In this document: positions 29,042-37,345 of the stretch, piece after piece
Layout of the letters: every line of letters begins with the position of its first letter
Position numbering within the stretch: the stretch's first letter is position 1
NCBI GenBank assembly: GCA_002746685.1
Contig: PDQK01000026.1
Coordinates: 62,001-126,000 of the forward strand
DNA from: Desulfobulbus propionicus
GTDB lineage: Bacteria; Desulfobacterota; Desulfobulbia; Desulfobulbales; Desulfobulbaceae
Length of the DNA: 64,000 bases
Direction: 5' to 3'
Notes under the pieces: generated by a model
Database searches by the model: none
What the model was told of the DNA's origin: nothing
What the model saw: only the letters and a program-made list of their open reading frames with translations
Program-made: the position numbers and the translations under genes

Positions 29042-30403
29042 TTACCCCTCTTTTTCAATCGTGTTTAAAACTTCACGCAACATTGGCCCGAAGTCATTTT
29101 TACCAGGGCAGACAAAGGAGCAAAGGGCAAGGTCCTCTTCAATCAGTTCCAGACAGCCAAGGGCTGATGATTTTTCCGTATCCTTCACTGCCAGACTTTT
29201 CAAAAGGGGAAGTGGCAGAATATCCATGGGCATGACCCTGTCATACACATCAAGGGGATAGATAGCCCTTTTACCTCCCCAGAGAGCGGTTAAAAAGGGA
29301 AAACGACTGCCAGGCGAACTGAGGGCTGAAGTAAAGAGTCCGGTAATGGAAAAACGTTTTTTTCCTGGGACAACCCAGCCCAATAACGAGCTGCCATCGC
29401 CTTCCTCAAGAACAGAAACCTGACGATGGTACCGACCAAGGAAGCCGGTCTCTTGATCTTTGATCCGACCATCAAGGATGCTGCCGGATAACAGCCGCCA
29501 TTCACTTTTTGTATCGATCTCCTCGGCACACAGCTCATCCAACGAGGCACCCATGCGGGTACGGACCAGCGAAGGGTCGACAAACCCCTCTCCACCAAGT
29601 GCGACAATCTGTTCCACCGATAAACGACCATGGGTAAAGAGGTGACCAATCCTGATGACATCCTGGTAACAGATATGCCAGACCTGTTTTCCTGCCTGGA
29701 CAGGATCAATAAAATGGATATGGGTGGATGGCAGCCCGGCAGGGTGCGGCCCTTCAATGCCCCACATCTCAACCCCTTCCAGCTCTGCCCCACCCTCAGT
29801 TGCCTTTGCTGTGGGTCGCATACAGAGATGCACTGGCACGTCCAACATATGTTTGACAACAGCAAGCCCCTGTTTAAAAAGCTCCCTCTGATTTTCCAGT
29901 ATTACCAAAGGATCAGCTGCCAGGGGATTGGTATCCAGGGCTGTGACAAAAAGTGAGCTGGGGGTGTCGTTACCGCCAGCAACCTTGCCGTAAGGACGGG
30001 TTCGAAAGGCTGTCCACAGGCCGGACTCAAGGAGAACTTCCCGTAAAACAGCTGGAGGTGCTGCTTGCGGACTCTTGGGGATAAGTTCTGAAAAATCCTT
30101 TTCCTCCTCACCTTCCAGGCTGATGACCAGGGAGAGGAATTTTCTCTTTGCTCCCCGGTGAATCGCCTCGACCCTGCCGCTTCCAGGAGCAGTAAACAGA
30201 ACCGCAGGATTTTTTTTATCAGTGAACAGTGGCTGCCCCAGGGCAACACGGTCACCTTCCTTGACAAGCATCGTCGGCTTAAGCCCTATATAGTCATCTC
30301 CAACCAGAGCTATCCGCGTTACCTTCTTTCCTTGGCGTATCTCCTGTCTTGGTTCTCCTTGAGCAGGGATATCCAGTCCTTTTTTAAGTGTAAGTGTTTT
30401 CAT
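29042..30403 (-). CDS. nqrA: Na+-translocating NADH:quinone reductase subunit A
   Basis: Peripheral cytoplasmic subunit (453 aa) linked to quinone reduction. The start 'LTLKKGLDIPAQGEP' and the barrel-sandwich segment 'GDRVALGQPLFTDKKNPAVLFTAPGSGRVEAI' are characteristic, and the length matches NqrA, which has no C-terminal ferredoxin extension as RnfC does. This distinguishes the operon as Nqr and not Rnf. It is six bases downstream of apbE. Confidence 0.96.
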   Translation of the reverse strand: MKTLTLKKGLDIPAQGEPRQEIRQGKKVTRIALVGDDYIGLKPTMLVKEGDRVALGQPLFTDKKNPAVLFTAPGSGRVEAIHRGAKRKFLSLVISLEGEEEKDFSELIPKSPQAAPPAVLREVLLESGLWTAFRTRPYGKVAGGNDTPSSLFVTALDTNPLAADPLVILENQRELFKQGLAVVKHMLDVPVHLCMRPTAKATEGGAELEGVEMWGIEGPHPAGLPSTHIHFIDPVQAGKQVWHICYQDVIRIGHLFTHGRLSVEQIVALGGEGFVDPSLVRTRMGASLDELCAEEIDTKSEWRLLSGSILDGRIKDQETGFLGRYHRQVSVLEEGDGSSLLGWVVPGKKRFSITGLFTSALSSPGSRFPFLTALWGGKRAIYPLDVYDRVMPMDILPLPLLKSLAVKDTEKSSALGCLELIEEDLALCSFVCPGKNDFGPMLREVLNTIEKEG

Positions 30404-30409
30404 GGCAAA

Positions 30410-31429
30410 TCAAACTGTAAATCCACTGGTTTGATAACGACGAAGCTCCTTATCAAATAACAGTCCTTCGCATTGCTCAGTGGTTTCCAACAGGGCTAAA
30501 GTTTTTTCAGGACCAAGTACCATGGCAGCCGTTGCCAGACCATCTGCCAGAACCACATTTGGTCCAGTAACGGTTGCACTTGCCAGCTCCAGAGGGGATC
30601 TGCCGGTGCGTGGATCTATTATGTGGTGATGTTTCCTGTCTCGGGTAAACCACTGCATATAGTCACCTGAAGTGGCCACTGCCATAGGTTGCTTAATTTC
30701 AAAGGAAAGCATTGCATCTGGATGTTCAGGCCTGGGATTACGGATACCTATTCTCCAGGGTTCTTGTTTTGGCTTGGAACCGGTCACCATGAGGTCTCCT
30801 CCAGCTTCCACATATACATTGGGAAATCCGGCCTGTTGTAACGCCTCAACCCCTTGATCAACCGCATACCCCTTGCCAATTCCATCCAGAGTCACTCCCA
30901 TCCCCTTTTTGCCAAAGGCGATCTGGTCTTTTTCCACTTTAAGGGCTGTATAATCCACCAGGTCAAGGGTGGAGCGTACAGTGTTTTTTTCCGGGATATG
31001 TTCCTTGTCATACAGAGCCAGCAGGGGCAATATAGTTACATCAAAGGCACCGGCTGTCATGCGCGCGATGTCCTGGGCCAGAGAAAGAACCGAGTAAAGA
31101 TCAGAAGACGGATTGGCAACAGCACCTGTCTGATTCAAGACAGAAAGTTCACTGGTCGATGAATGCCTGCTCAGGACACTGGCAACCTCAGCCATTCTGC
31201 TAAGGGTTGTATCCACAGCCTCATAGCAGCTCTCTTTATCAGGTCCACACACAATGAGGTTTATCTGGGTGCCCATCATAATCCTGCTCTCGCGAACAAC
31301 AGCACCTTTGTTGAGCAGCTCCCATGGTTGCAGATGATACAAGGCACCGGCTGCACCTGCCACAGCGACAATCTTCAGGAATTTTCGCCGCTCAAAGGCA
31401 GGTTTGCCGTCTCCACTCCCCTTCTCCAT
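30410..31429 (-). CDS. apbE: FAD:protein FMN transferase (flavinyltransferase)
   Basis: Transfers FMN from FAD to threonine in S/T-G-A-T motifs, here presumably of NqrB and NqrC. 339 residues from the ATG at 31429, which has GAGGTG seven bases upstream; an in-frame GTG nine bases earlier lacks such a site. A twin-arginine signal is visible ('FERRKFLKIVAVAGAAGAL'), placing the enzyme in the periplasm. Motifs: 'GTQINLIV', 'TLDGIGKGYAVDQ', 'YVEAGGDL' and 'HHIIDPRTGRSP'. First gene of the nqr operon. Confidence 0.95.
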   Translation of the reverse strand: MEKGSGDGKPAFERRKFLKIVAVAGAAGALYHLQPWELLNKGAVVRESRIMMGTQINLIVCGPDKESCYEAVDTTLSRMAEVASVLSRHSSTSELSVLNQTGAVANPSSDLYSVLSLAQDIARMTAGAFDVTILPLLALYDKEHIPEKNTVRSTLDLVDYTALKVEKDQIAFGKKGMGVTLDGIGKGYAVDQGVEALQQAGFPNVYVEAGGDLMVTGSKPKQEPWRIGIRNPRPEHPDAMLSFEIKQPMAVATSGDYMQWFTRDRKHHHIIDPRTGRSPLELASATVTGPNVVLADGLATAAMVLGPEKTLALLETTEQCEGLLFDKELRRYQTSGFTV

Positions 31430-31965
31430 TATCCACACCTCGTGTGTATGTATTTATTCCTCTTCAACAGACGACCAAGAATTTTATCACCAAAAGAATA
31501 TACTAATTTGTTGTATCTAGCAAATCGTTTCGTAACTAACTAATCACGGGTGCTTTTGCTCTTGAGAAAGGGATAGCTTTTTGTGGCCAGCATGGTGAGT
31601 AAAACCATTATTGTATTGCAATACACTCAGCCTTCAAGCTAGAGGGGAAACCGGGCAAGCATTAAAAGGATTGAGCTCTCTGAGTAAAAATCTGGAGGGG
31701 AGAACCGTAAAACGGGCTGCCTTAAAAAAAGGTCACTGATTCAGGGAGAAAAAGGGGCCGCAACATTGCATACGACTGGAAACAGGATATTATCTTGATT
31801 TTCTTGAAAATACATGATGTGGGTGATAAAATTTTTAGAACAACTCAACAGAGAACCGTGACAGATAAACGCAGCAACACTCTTGCTGTTGTACATCTTC
31901 CCAATATACCACCATTACCCGTTAGCTCATCATACCAGGCAGCGAATACCTTGGACTAAAACCTA
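31430..31965. other. 536-base gap between the divergent apbE-nqr operon and sensor gene
   Basis: No gene is supported. It must contain promoters for both directions, but no clear -35/-10 pair was found. A perfect 14-base palindrome (TGTATTGCAATACA, 31612-31625) looks like an operator half-way across. A small hairpin CAGCAA/TTGCTG lies near 31872-31889. No riboswitch core was recognised. Confidence 0.4.
31612..31625. promoter_or_regulatory. Perfect palindrome TGTATTGCAATACA (possible operator)
   Basis: Fourteen-base perfect dyad in the non-coding gap between the apbE-nqr operon and the sensor/cyclase gene. Size and symmetry suit a dimeric helix-turn-helix repressor, but no regulator gene lies next to it and only one copy was noticed. 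Confidence 0.4.
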
Positions 31966-34536
31966 GTGGCAACTCGTAAAATGATTGCACGTAATTTCCT
32001 TAAAATTTTTTCACTCTCCATAGTATTGCTTCTTCATCTCAGCGTTTTTTCCCTGGCAGCTCCACCTGAGATTGCTCTGACCAGCAAGCATGGTTTGCAA
32101 TTATCCTTGGAGGAAAAAGAGTATCTGGTGCAAAAGGGGGTCATCAAGATGTGTATTGATCCCGACTGGATGCCCTACGAAAAGAACGAAAATGGCAAAC
32201 ATGTCGGCATGAGTGCCGACTACTTCAAGTTACTGCAAAAGAGCATTGGAACTCCAGTGGAAATCGTCCCCACCAGCACCTGGACGGAATCCCTGGAGTA
32301 TGGCAAAGCGAGAAAATGTGATATTTTCTCCTTTATTATGTCTACTCCAGAGCGGCTCAAATACCTTGATTTCACTGAAAACTACTTTGAAACACCTCTG
32401 GTTATAGCCACCGAATTCCACCAGCCCCGGATTTCCAATATTGCAGAACTTCCGGACAAGCCCATTGGCATTGTGAAAGGTTACGCCTATGGCGAGATTA
32501 TCCGTGCCAAGTATCCTGACATCGATCTTGTGGATGTGGATAACGTGAATGACGGTCTTGAGAAAGTAGAACAGGGCAGGCTCTACGGGTTTATAGACAC
32601 CCTGGCATCGGTGGGGTACTACATTCAGCGTAATCATATCGGACTGGTAAAAATCAGTGGAAAGTTTCAGGAGACCTGGCAGTTGGGTATCGGAACCCGC
32701 AGAGACGAACCGCTGTTACAATCAATCTTTAACAAGGCAATTGCCACCATTCTCCCCGAGGATTACCAGAAAATCCTGAATAAATGGGTGGCTGTTGCTG
32801 GCGTGGAGAGTAACCCGAACAGATTAAGCCTCGAGGAGGCCGAATTTCTCAAAGCACACCCGGTCATCCGCTTTCGAACCCACTACAATCAACCGCCTTT
32901 TGAGTTTGATCAGGATGGGGAGGCCGCAGGGATTGCTGTAGATTACATCAAGAAGATTGCCGAAATTGTTGGCTTTAGTCCCCAGTTTGTGATGGACGAT
33001 CGAAAAGCGTTTGATACCTTTCTCCTCTCGGTAAAGAGTCCGGAGCGAGCTGCACGCTTTTCCTTTGGTGATACCTGTCTCTCCTTTCCGATGGTGCTTA
33101 TCACTAATAAAAAATCTCGCTATATCGATAGGTTAACTGACCTCACAGGGGGAACCGTTGTTGTGGAAAAAGGTTTCGTTACTCACCAATGGCTGAAGCG
33201 GGATTATCCCGGTATCAAGGTGGTGAACGCAAAATCCACAAAAGCGGCGCTGGAAATGGTCAACAGAGGGGAAGTGGAAGCCTATATGGGGAACCTTGCC
33301 ATTGCCAATTACATGATGACATACGGCGAATTGGAGAACATACGAGTCGCCGGACCCACCGAATACGGTAATGTTGAGTACCGTTTTATTGCGCCCAAGG
33401 GGTGGGAAGCGCTCACCTCTATTTTAGGTAAGGGGTACAGGGCTATCCCACCAGAGGAACATAGCGCCATTCAGCAAAAGTGGTTTTCTCTGCAAATAAT
33501 AAAGAAAACGGACTATGGCCCGATCTGGAAAACCATCTTCGCGGCAGCGCTCATTATTGCATGGATTTTGTGGTGGAATTATAAACTCAAGGCGGCCAAG
33601 CGCCTGCTTAAGGAAAATAATAATGATTTGGAAGAACTCTCCGTTACCGACCGACTTACAGGGCTGTACAACCGGGTCAAACTTGAGGAGGTTCTTGATA
33701 CATCAGTTGCACGGTTCAATCGCTATAATGAAGAATTTGGAATTATTCTTGTTGATATCGACCACTTTAAGGCGGTGAATGACACCTTTGGTCACCAGAC
33801 CGGGGATCAAATCTTAGTCGAGTTTGCAACCCTTCTCCAGAATAACTCCCGTACAGTGGATACCGTCGGTCGCTGGGGGGGAGAAGAGTTTATCATTGTC
33901 TGCCCCCATACGGATAAAAAAGGTGTCGTCACCCTGGCTGAACATCTGCGAAAAGTGGTTGAGGAGTTTACTTTTAGCGAAGTGGGACATAAAACAGCAA
34001 GTTTTGGGACTGCTGCGTATCAAAAAAAAGAGACACAGGAATTACTGCTGAAACGGACCGACGATGCCCTGTATCAGGCAAAGGAAAATGGACGCAACCT
34101 GGTTGTTTTTGCTCGTGCATCTGCCTCATCAGGTGCCCGCAACTTGCTGCAACTGGTATGGAAAAGCGAGTATGAATCCGGGCATGCCGAAATTGACGCA
34201 CAACATCGCGAGCTGGTCACACAGGCAAGTGTGCTTATGGAATTGATTGTGACCAACTCGGAGCAGGAAAAAATAAAAGAAGGTATAGGTGCTATTTCAG
34301 TCGCGCTTGCTAAGCACTTTCAATATGAGGAGAGTGTTTTAGCGGGCACCAGCTACCCTGATCTGGAGTCACATAGCAAGGAACATCAGATGCTTTTGGA
34401 AAAACTGGATGTGCTTGCAGGCGACTATTATAACGGAAAGGTAGAACCGTTCATGTTTATGCAGTTTGTTGCCCAGGAACTTGCGCTGGGTCACATGTTG
34501 CAAACCGATGTCCAGTATTATGAATACCTGTCATGA
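31966..34536 (+). CDS. Periplasmic two-SBP sensor with GGDEF cyclase and C-terminal hemerythrin domain
   Basis: 856-residue fusion. A signal segment (about 10-31) is followed by two type 3 solute-binding domains (about 45-275 and 285-510; the first starts 'VIKMCIDPDWMPYEKNENG', the second 'VIRFRTHYNQPPFEFD'), one membrane helix (about 523-540), a GGDEF cyclase domain with active site 'GGEEF' near 638 and I-site 'RTVD' nine residues before it, and a hemerythrin domain (729-856) with 'HAEIDAQH', 'HFQYEESV', 'HSKEH'. Likely makes c-di-GMP in response to a small ligand outside and oxygen or redox inside. GTG at 31966 is used; ATG at 31981 is an equal alternative. Confidence 0.9.
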   Translation: MATRKMIARNFLKIFSLSIVLLLHLSVFSLAAPPEIALTSKHGLQLSLEEKEYLVQKGVIKMCIDPDWMPYEKNENGKHVGMSADYFKLLQKSIGTPVEIVPTSTWTESLEYGKARKCDIFSFIMSTPERLKYLDFTENYFETPLVIATEFHQPRISNIAELPDKPIGIVKGYAYGEIIRAKYPDIDLVDVDNVNDGLEKVEQGRLYGFIDTLASVGYYIQRNHIGLVKISGKFQETWQLGIGTRRDEPLLQSIFNKAIATILPEDYQKILNKWVAVAGVESNPNRLSLEEAEFLKAHPVIRFRTHYNQPPFEFDQDGEAAGIAVDYIKKIAEIVGFSPQFVMDDRKAFDTFLLSVKSPERAARFSFGDTCLSFPMVLITNKKSRYIDRLTDLTGGTVVVEKGFVTHQWLKRDYPGIKVVNAKSTKAALEMVNRGEVEAYMGNLAIANYMMTYGELENIRVAGPTEYGNVEYRFIAPKGWEALTSILGKGYRAIPPEEHSAIQQKWFSLQIIKKTDYGPIWKTIFAAALIIAWILWWNYKLKAAKRLLKENNNDLEELSVTDRLTGLYNRVKLEEVLDTSVARFNRYNEEFGIILVDIDHFKAVNDTFGHQTGDQILVEFATLLQNNSRTVDTVGRWGGEEFIIVCPHTDKKGVVTLAEHLRKVVEEFTFSEVGHKTASFGTAAYQKKETQELLLKRTDDALYQAKENGRNLVVFARASASSGARNLLQLVWKSEYESGHAEIDAQHRELVTQASVLMELIVTNSEQEKIKEGIGAISVALAKHFQYEESVLAGTSYPDLESHSKEHQMLLEKLDVLAGDYYNGKVEPFMFMQFVAQELALGHMLQTDVQYYEYLS

Positions 34537-34564
34537 GCACCAGTACACGTAACGTTTTAGCGGA

Positions 34565-35062
34565 TTACCGCTCCAATACCTGAACAAAGACCACCTTACT
34601 GATTTGCCAGTCGCCTTCGTGCTTAACCATGTTGAGCTCTAGCTCACGGGCATCGGACATGGACTCTTCGTTTTCCATTCCGGTGACGTGCAGAGTTGCG
34701 GTGATATCTGCGCGATTTCCATCAAAGACAGTGATATCACGGTCGTAGATATCCACACCAAGAGTGGTTGAGCGCTTACGCACCATGAGTATCCGGTCGA
34801 TGATATCTTTGCGGGAGTAGGTGCCCTGGTGGTCGTACTCTTCGATCTCAAGCTCGCACTCTTCAGCAAAGATTTTACCCATGGTTCCCGCTTTACGCAC
34901 CATTTCAAGCATTGGCTCTTCCTGGCTTTTGGCGGCCAACGCGGTGAGGTTGTCCAGTTGTTTGTTTATCTGCCGGGTATCCCCCGAAAGGTACAACCAA
35001 CTGCCGCCGCCGATGGCTGCCAGTAAAATGAGAACGACAAATCCAATCTTATTCATCACCAC
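34565..35062 (-). CDS. Membrane-anchored hypothetical protein, NTF2-like
   Basis: 165 residues: an N-terminal membrane helix ('KIGFVVLILLAAIGGGSWLYL') followed by a soluble domain of mixed helix and strand ending in 'LNMVKHEGDWQISKVVFVQVL', a pattern common in SnoaL/NTF2-like folds. No enzyme motif is visible. Its start overlaps the stop of the signal peptidase gene, so they are co-translated. Function unknown; an envelope role is suggested only by the anchor and the neighbour. Confidence 0.75.
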   Translation of the reverse strand: MVMNKIGFVVLILLAAIGGGSWLYLSGDTRQINKQLDNLTALAAKSQEEPMLEMVRKAGTMGKIFAEECELEIEEYDHQGTYSRKDIIDRILMVRKRSTTLGVDIYDRDITVFDGNRADITATLHVTGMENEESMSDARELELNMVKHEGDWQISKVVFVQVLER

Positions 35063-35538
35063 ACCACCTTTCCCAGGATGCGTTGAGCATCAATTTGACC
35101 GAATCTATGCTGCGTTATGTCAACGCTTCTGTTATCACCAACAATATACACTTTCCCTTTTCCCACTTGCCGTGGTTCCAGCTCCCAATCTGAAGGCAGC
35201 ATCTGTTGAGGCTCATGCATCAGCTTTCCGTCTACAAACAGCTTCCCCTGCTTAAATGCGACGGTTTCCCCGGCAAAAGCAATGATGCGCTTGAGCAGCA
35301 ACACCTTGTTCCCGGCCAGCCGTACCGTGACGATATCAAAACGATTGGGCTGAGAGAACAGGTAACTTAGGCGGGAGTAGAAGTGGAGGCTGCCATCTGC
35401 AATAGTCGGCTCCATGCTTAACCCCTGTACGTTGAAAGGGATCAGGATATAGCGAAAAAGGATAACGCTCAGTAACGTTACAAGGAGCAGGCGGAGCCGG
35501 AATGCTTTGGTAAGTCGAGGAAAAAAGAAAGAGTTCAT
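35056..35538 (-). CDS. Signal peptidase I
   Basis: Membrane-bound leader peptidase of 160 residues, a short form of the S26 family. One N-terminal helix ('LLLVTLLSVILFRYILIPF') leads to the catalytic serine in 'VQGLSMEPTI' (about Ser41) and the general-base lysine in 'KVLLLKRIIAFAGE' (about Lys83); the box 'YIVGDNRSVDITQHRFGQI' is also typical. Being compact and in an operon with a small anchored protein, it may be a second, specialised signal peptidase. Confidence 0.9.
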   Translation of the reverse strand: MNSFFFPRLTKAFRLRLLLVTLLSVILFRYILIPFNVQGLSMEPTIADGSLHFYSRLSYLFSQPNRFDIVTVRLAGNKVLLLKRIIAFAGETVAFKQGKLFVDGKLMHEPQQMLPSDWELEPRQVGKGKVYIVGDNRSVDITQHRFGQIDAQRILGKVVW

Positions 35539-35836
35539 ATTTTCAGTCTACAATATCGTACTGGCGAGATAAAACTTTTTTTATCCGGGAGAGCCTGTAT
35601 TTGGGGTAAGGAAGAAGGGAAAAGGAAGGAAGTGACATCCCAAACCGCCATATAATATCAGTTGCATCATATTTTTTTGGTGATATTAAGGTGTTGTTCA
35701 TGAACGTCTCTTGGCAGAGTAAAAACGACCATGCCGAAGTGAGCGCTTTTATGTTGTGTGGTGGCTGGTCATTCTGGGCCAGCCATGCTGGGTGAGTTAG
35801 CGGGTGTCATGCAGTGTGGGTTTTAGGGGAGAAACT
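35539..35836. promoter_or_regulatory. Leader region upstream of the ModF-like gene
   Basis: 298 bases between divergent genes. A -10 candidate TATAAT sits at 35651-35656 without a good -35. An AATATCA/TGATATT repeat spans 35654-35688. A short ORF, 35700-35795 (31 codons, AAGGTG upstream, tryptophan-rich end 'GGWSFWASHAG'), overlaps a stem-loop GGCTGG..CCAGCC (about 35763-35784). This could be a leader peptide/attenuator, but evidence is thin. The ribosome site GGGGAG precedes 35837. Confidence 0.35.
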
Positions 35837-37237
35837 ATGATTGTTATCGATAATTTACAACACAAAGAGCTGTACATACCTTCATTCCACGCCCGCAGAG
35901 GTGAAGGATGGTGCCTTGTTGGTACCAACCTCTCTGGAGTTGATTTGTTTTGTGATATCATTGCAGCTCCTCCAGAGAGCGCCGAATATGATAGATTTGA
36001 GGTTGCCCCGCAGAGTGGAGTATTCACCTTCAAGCTTCAGCAGGAGCTGTTTGAGGAGGAGGTGCGTAATGATGATACTGATTTTATGGATCGCATTGAC
36101 CCCGGCACCCAGGTCGCGGATTTTTTGACCGATATTGAGCAGCATCAGGATTTGGTTGAACTGTGTAACCTGAGTGGCTCATTGCATAAAGGATATCGTC
36201 AGCTCAGTTCGGGCCAGTCACGCAAGCTGTTTTTGTTGCGTGAGATAACCCAGGGGGGGCAATGCCTGGTTGTCCAGAATCCTTATGAGGGCGTTGACCC
36301 TGAAAGCTGTAAAGATCTGGATGCCCTGTTGAGCACTTTCCTGGACCAGGGCAAAACCCTTGTGGTTACACTGAATAATGCCAGTGACATACCTCCCTGG
36401 TGTACGTATTTAGGGTTGTTTGTGGATGGCGAGCTGACCCTGACAGGAAAACGGACAGAGGTTGGTCCCCAGATTGAGCAACACCTTGCAGAAAGTGCAG
36501 GAGCCCTGACGGTTGAGCTACAGGAAATGGCAGTAGAGCAACAACAGGTGGACGGTGCTCAGAGGGAGGTGCTCATCGAGTTGCATGATGGATTTGCAAG
36601 CTATGGGGAGCATCAGGTGTTCAGTGGTCAGCACCTGGAAGTGACCAGGGGCCAGCACACTCTGATCACCGGTCCCAATGGCAGCGGGAAATCCACCCTG
36701 GTGCAGCTCATCACCGGTGACCACCCGCTGTGTTACAACAATGATTTAACCCTATTTGGTGTGAGGCGTGGCAGTGGCGAGTCCATCTGGGATATTAAAC
36801 AGAATATGGGCATGATAAGCCCGGAACTGCACCGTAACCATTATATTTCCGGGAGCTGCTTACAGGTGGTGATCTCTGGCTTGTTTGACTCCATTGGGTT
36901 GTACCGCAAGCCCACCACAGCCCAGAAAGAGCTAGGGGTAAAATGGCTGAATCGATTGGGCATGAAGCACTTGGCTAAAAAGCCGTTTCGACGACTGACC
37001 TATGCTGAGCAACGGTTGCTGCTCATTGGCCGGGCACTTATCAAGGTGCCGTTACTCCTCATTCTGGATGAACCAACCCAGGGACTGGACCAACCCAACC
37101 GGGTTGCGTTATTGGATCTGCTGGAAGGTATTGCCGAAGAGCAGTTGTGCACCATTGTATATGTCAGCCATCGTGAGGATGAATACCGTTCTTTTTTCAC
37201 CCAGCATATCGTCATGGGGCAGGGGGAAAACCATTGA
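35837..37237 (+). CDS. modF: ModF-like double ATP-binding protein
   Basis: 466-residue protein with two ABC ATPase domains and no membrane segment, resembling ModF (PhrA) of the molybdate region. The first domain has a degraded Walker A ('GTNLSGVDLF') but keeps a signature 'LSSGQSRKLFLLRE'; the second has an intact Walker A 'GPNGSGKSTLVQLI', a divergent signature 'RLTYAEQRLLLIGRAL' and Walker B 'LLILDEPTQGLDQ'. The start at 35837 follows GGGGAG; an upstream in-frame start lacks a site. No modABC genes are in the window, so molybdate involvement is by family only. Confidence 0.78.
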   Translation: MIVIDNLQHKELYIPSFHARRGEGWCLVGTNLSGVDLFCDIIAAPPESAEYDRFEVAPQSGVFTFKLQQELFEEEVRNDDTDFMDRIDPGTQVADFLTDIEQHQDLVELCNLSGSLHKGYRQLSSGQSRKLFLLREITQGGQCLVVQNPYEGVDPESCKDLDALLSTFLDQGKTLVVTLNNASDIPPWCTYLGLFVDGELTLTGKRTEVGPQIEQHLAESAGALTVELQEMAVEQQQVDGAQREVLIELHDGFASYGEHQVFSGQHLEVTRGQHTLITGPNGSGKSTLVQLITGDHPLCYNNDLTLFGVRRGSGESIWDIKQNMGMISPELHRNHYISGSCLQVVISGLFDSIGLYRKPTTAQKELGVKWLNRLGMKHLAKKPFRRLTYAEQRLLLIGRALIKVPLLLILDEPTQGLDQPNRVALLDLLEGIAEEQLCTIVYVSHREDEYRSFFTQHIVMGQGENH

Positions 37238-37345
37238 CAAGTGGAGAATCTTGTTTCTATTTTGGTTGTGATCTGTGTGACCAGAAACTGACCAGCAACA
37301 ACTGAAATGGACGGGGCAACCCGCACATATTAAGGAGCTAACGCT

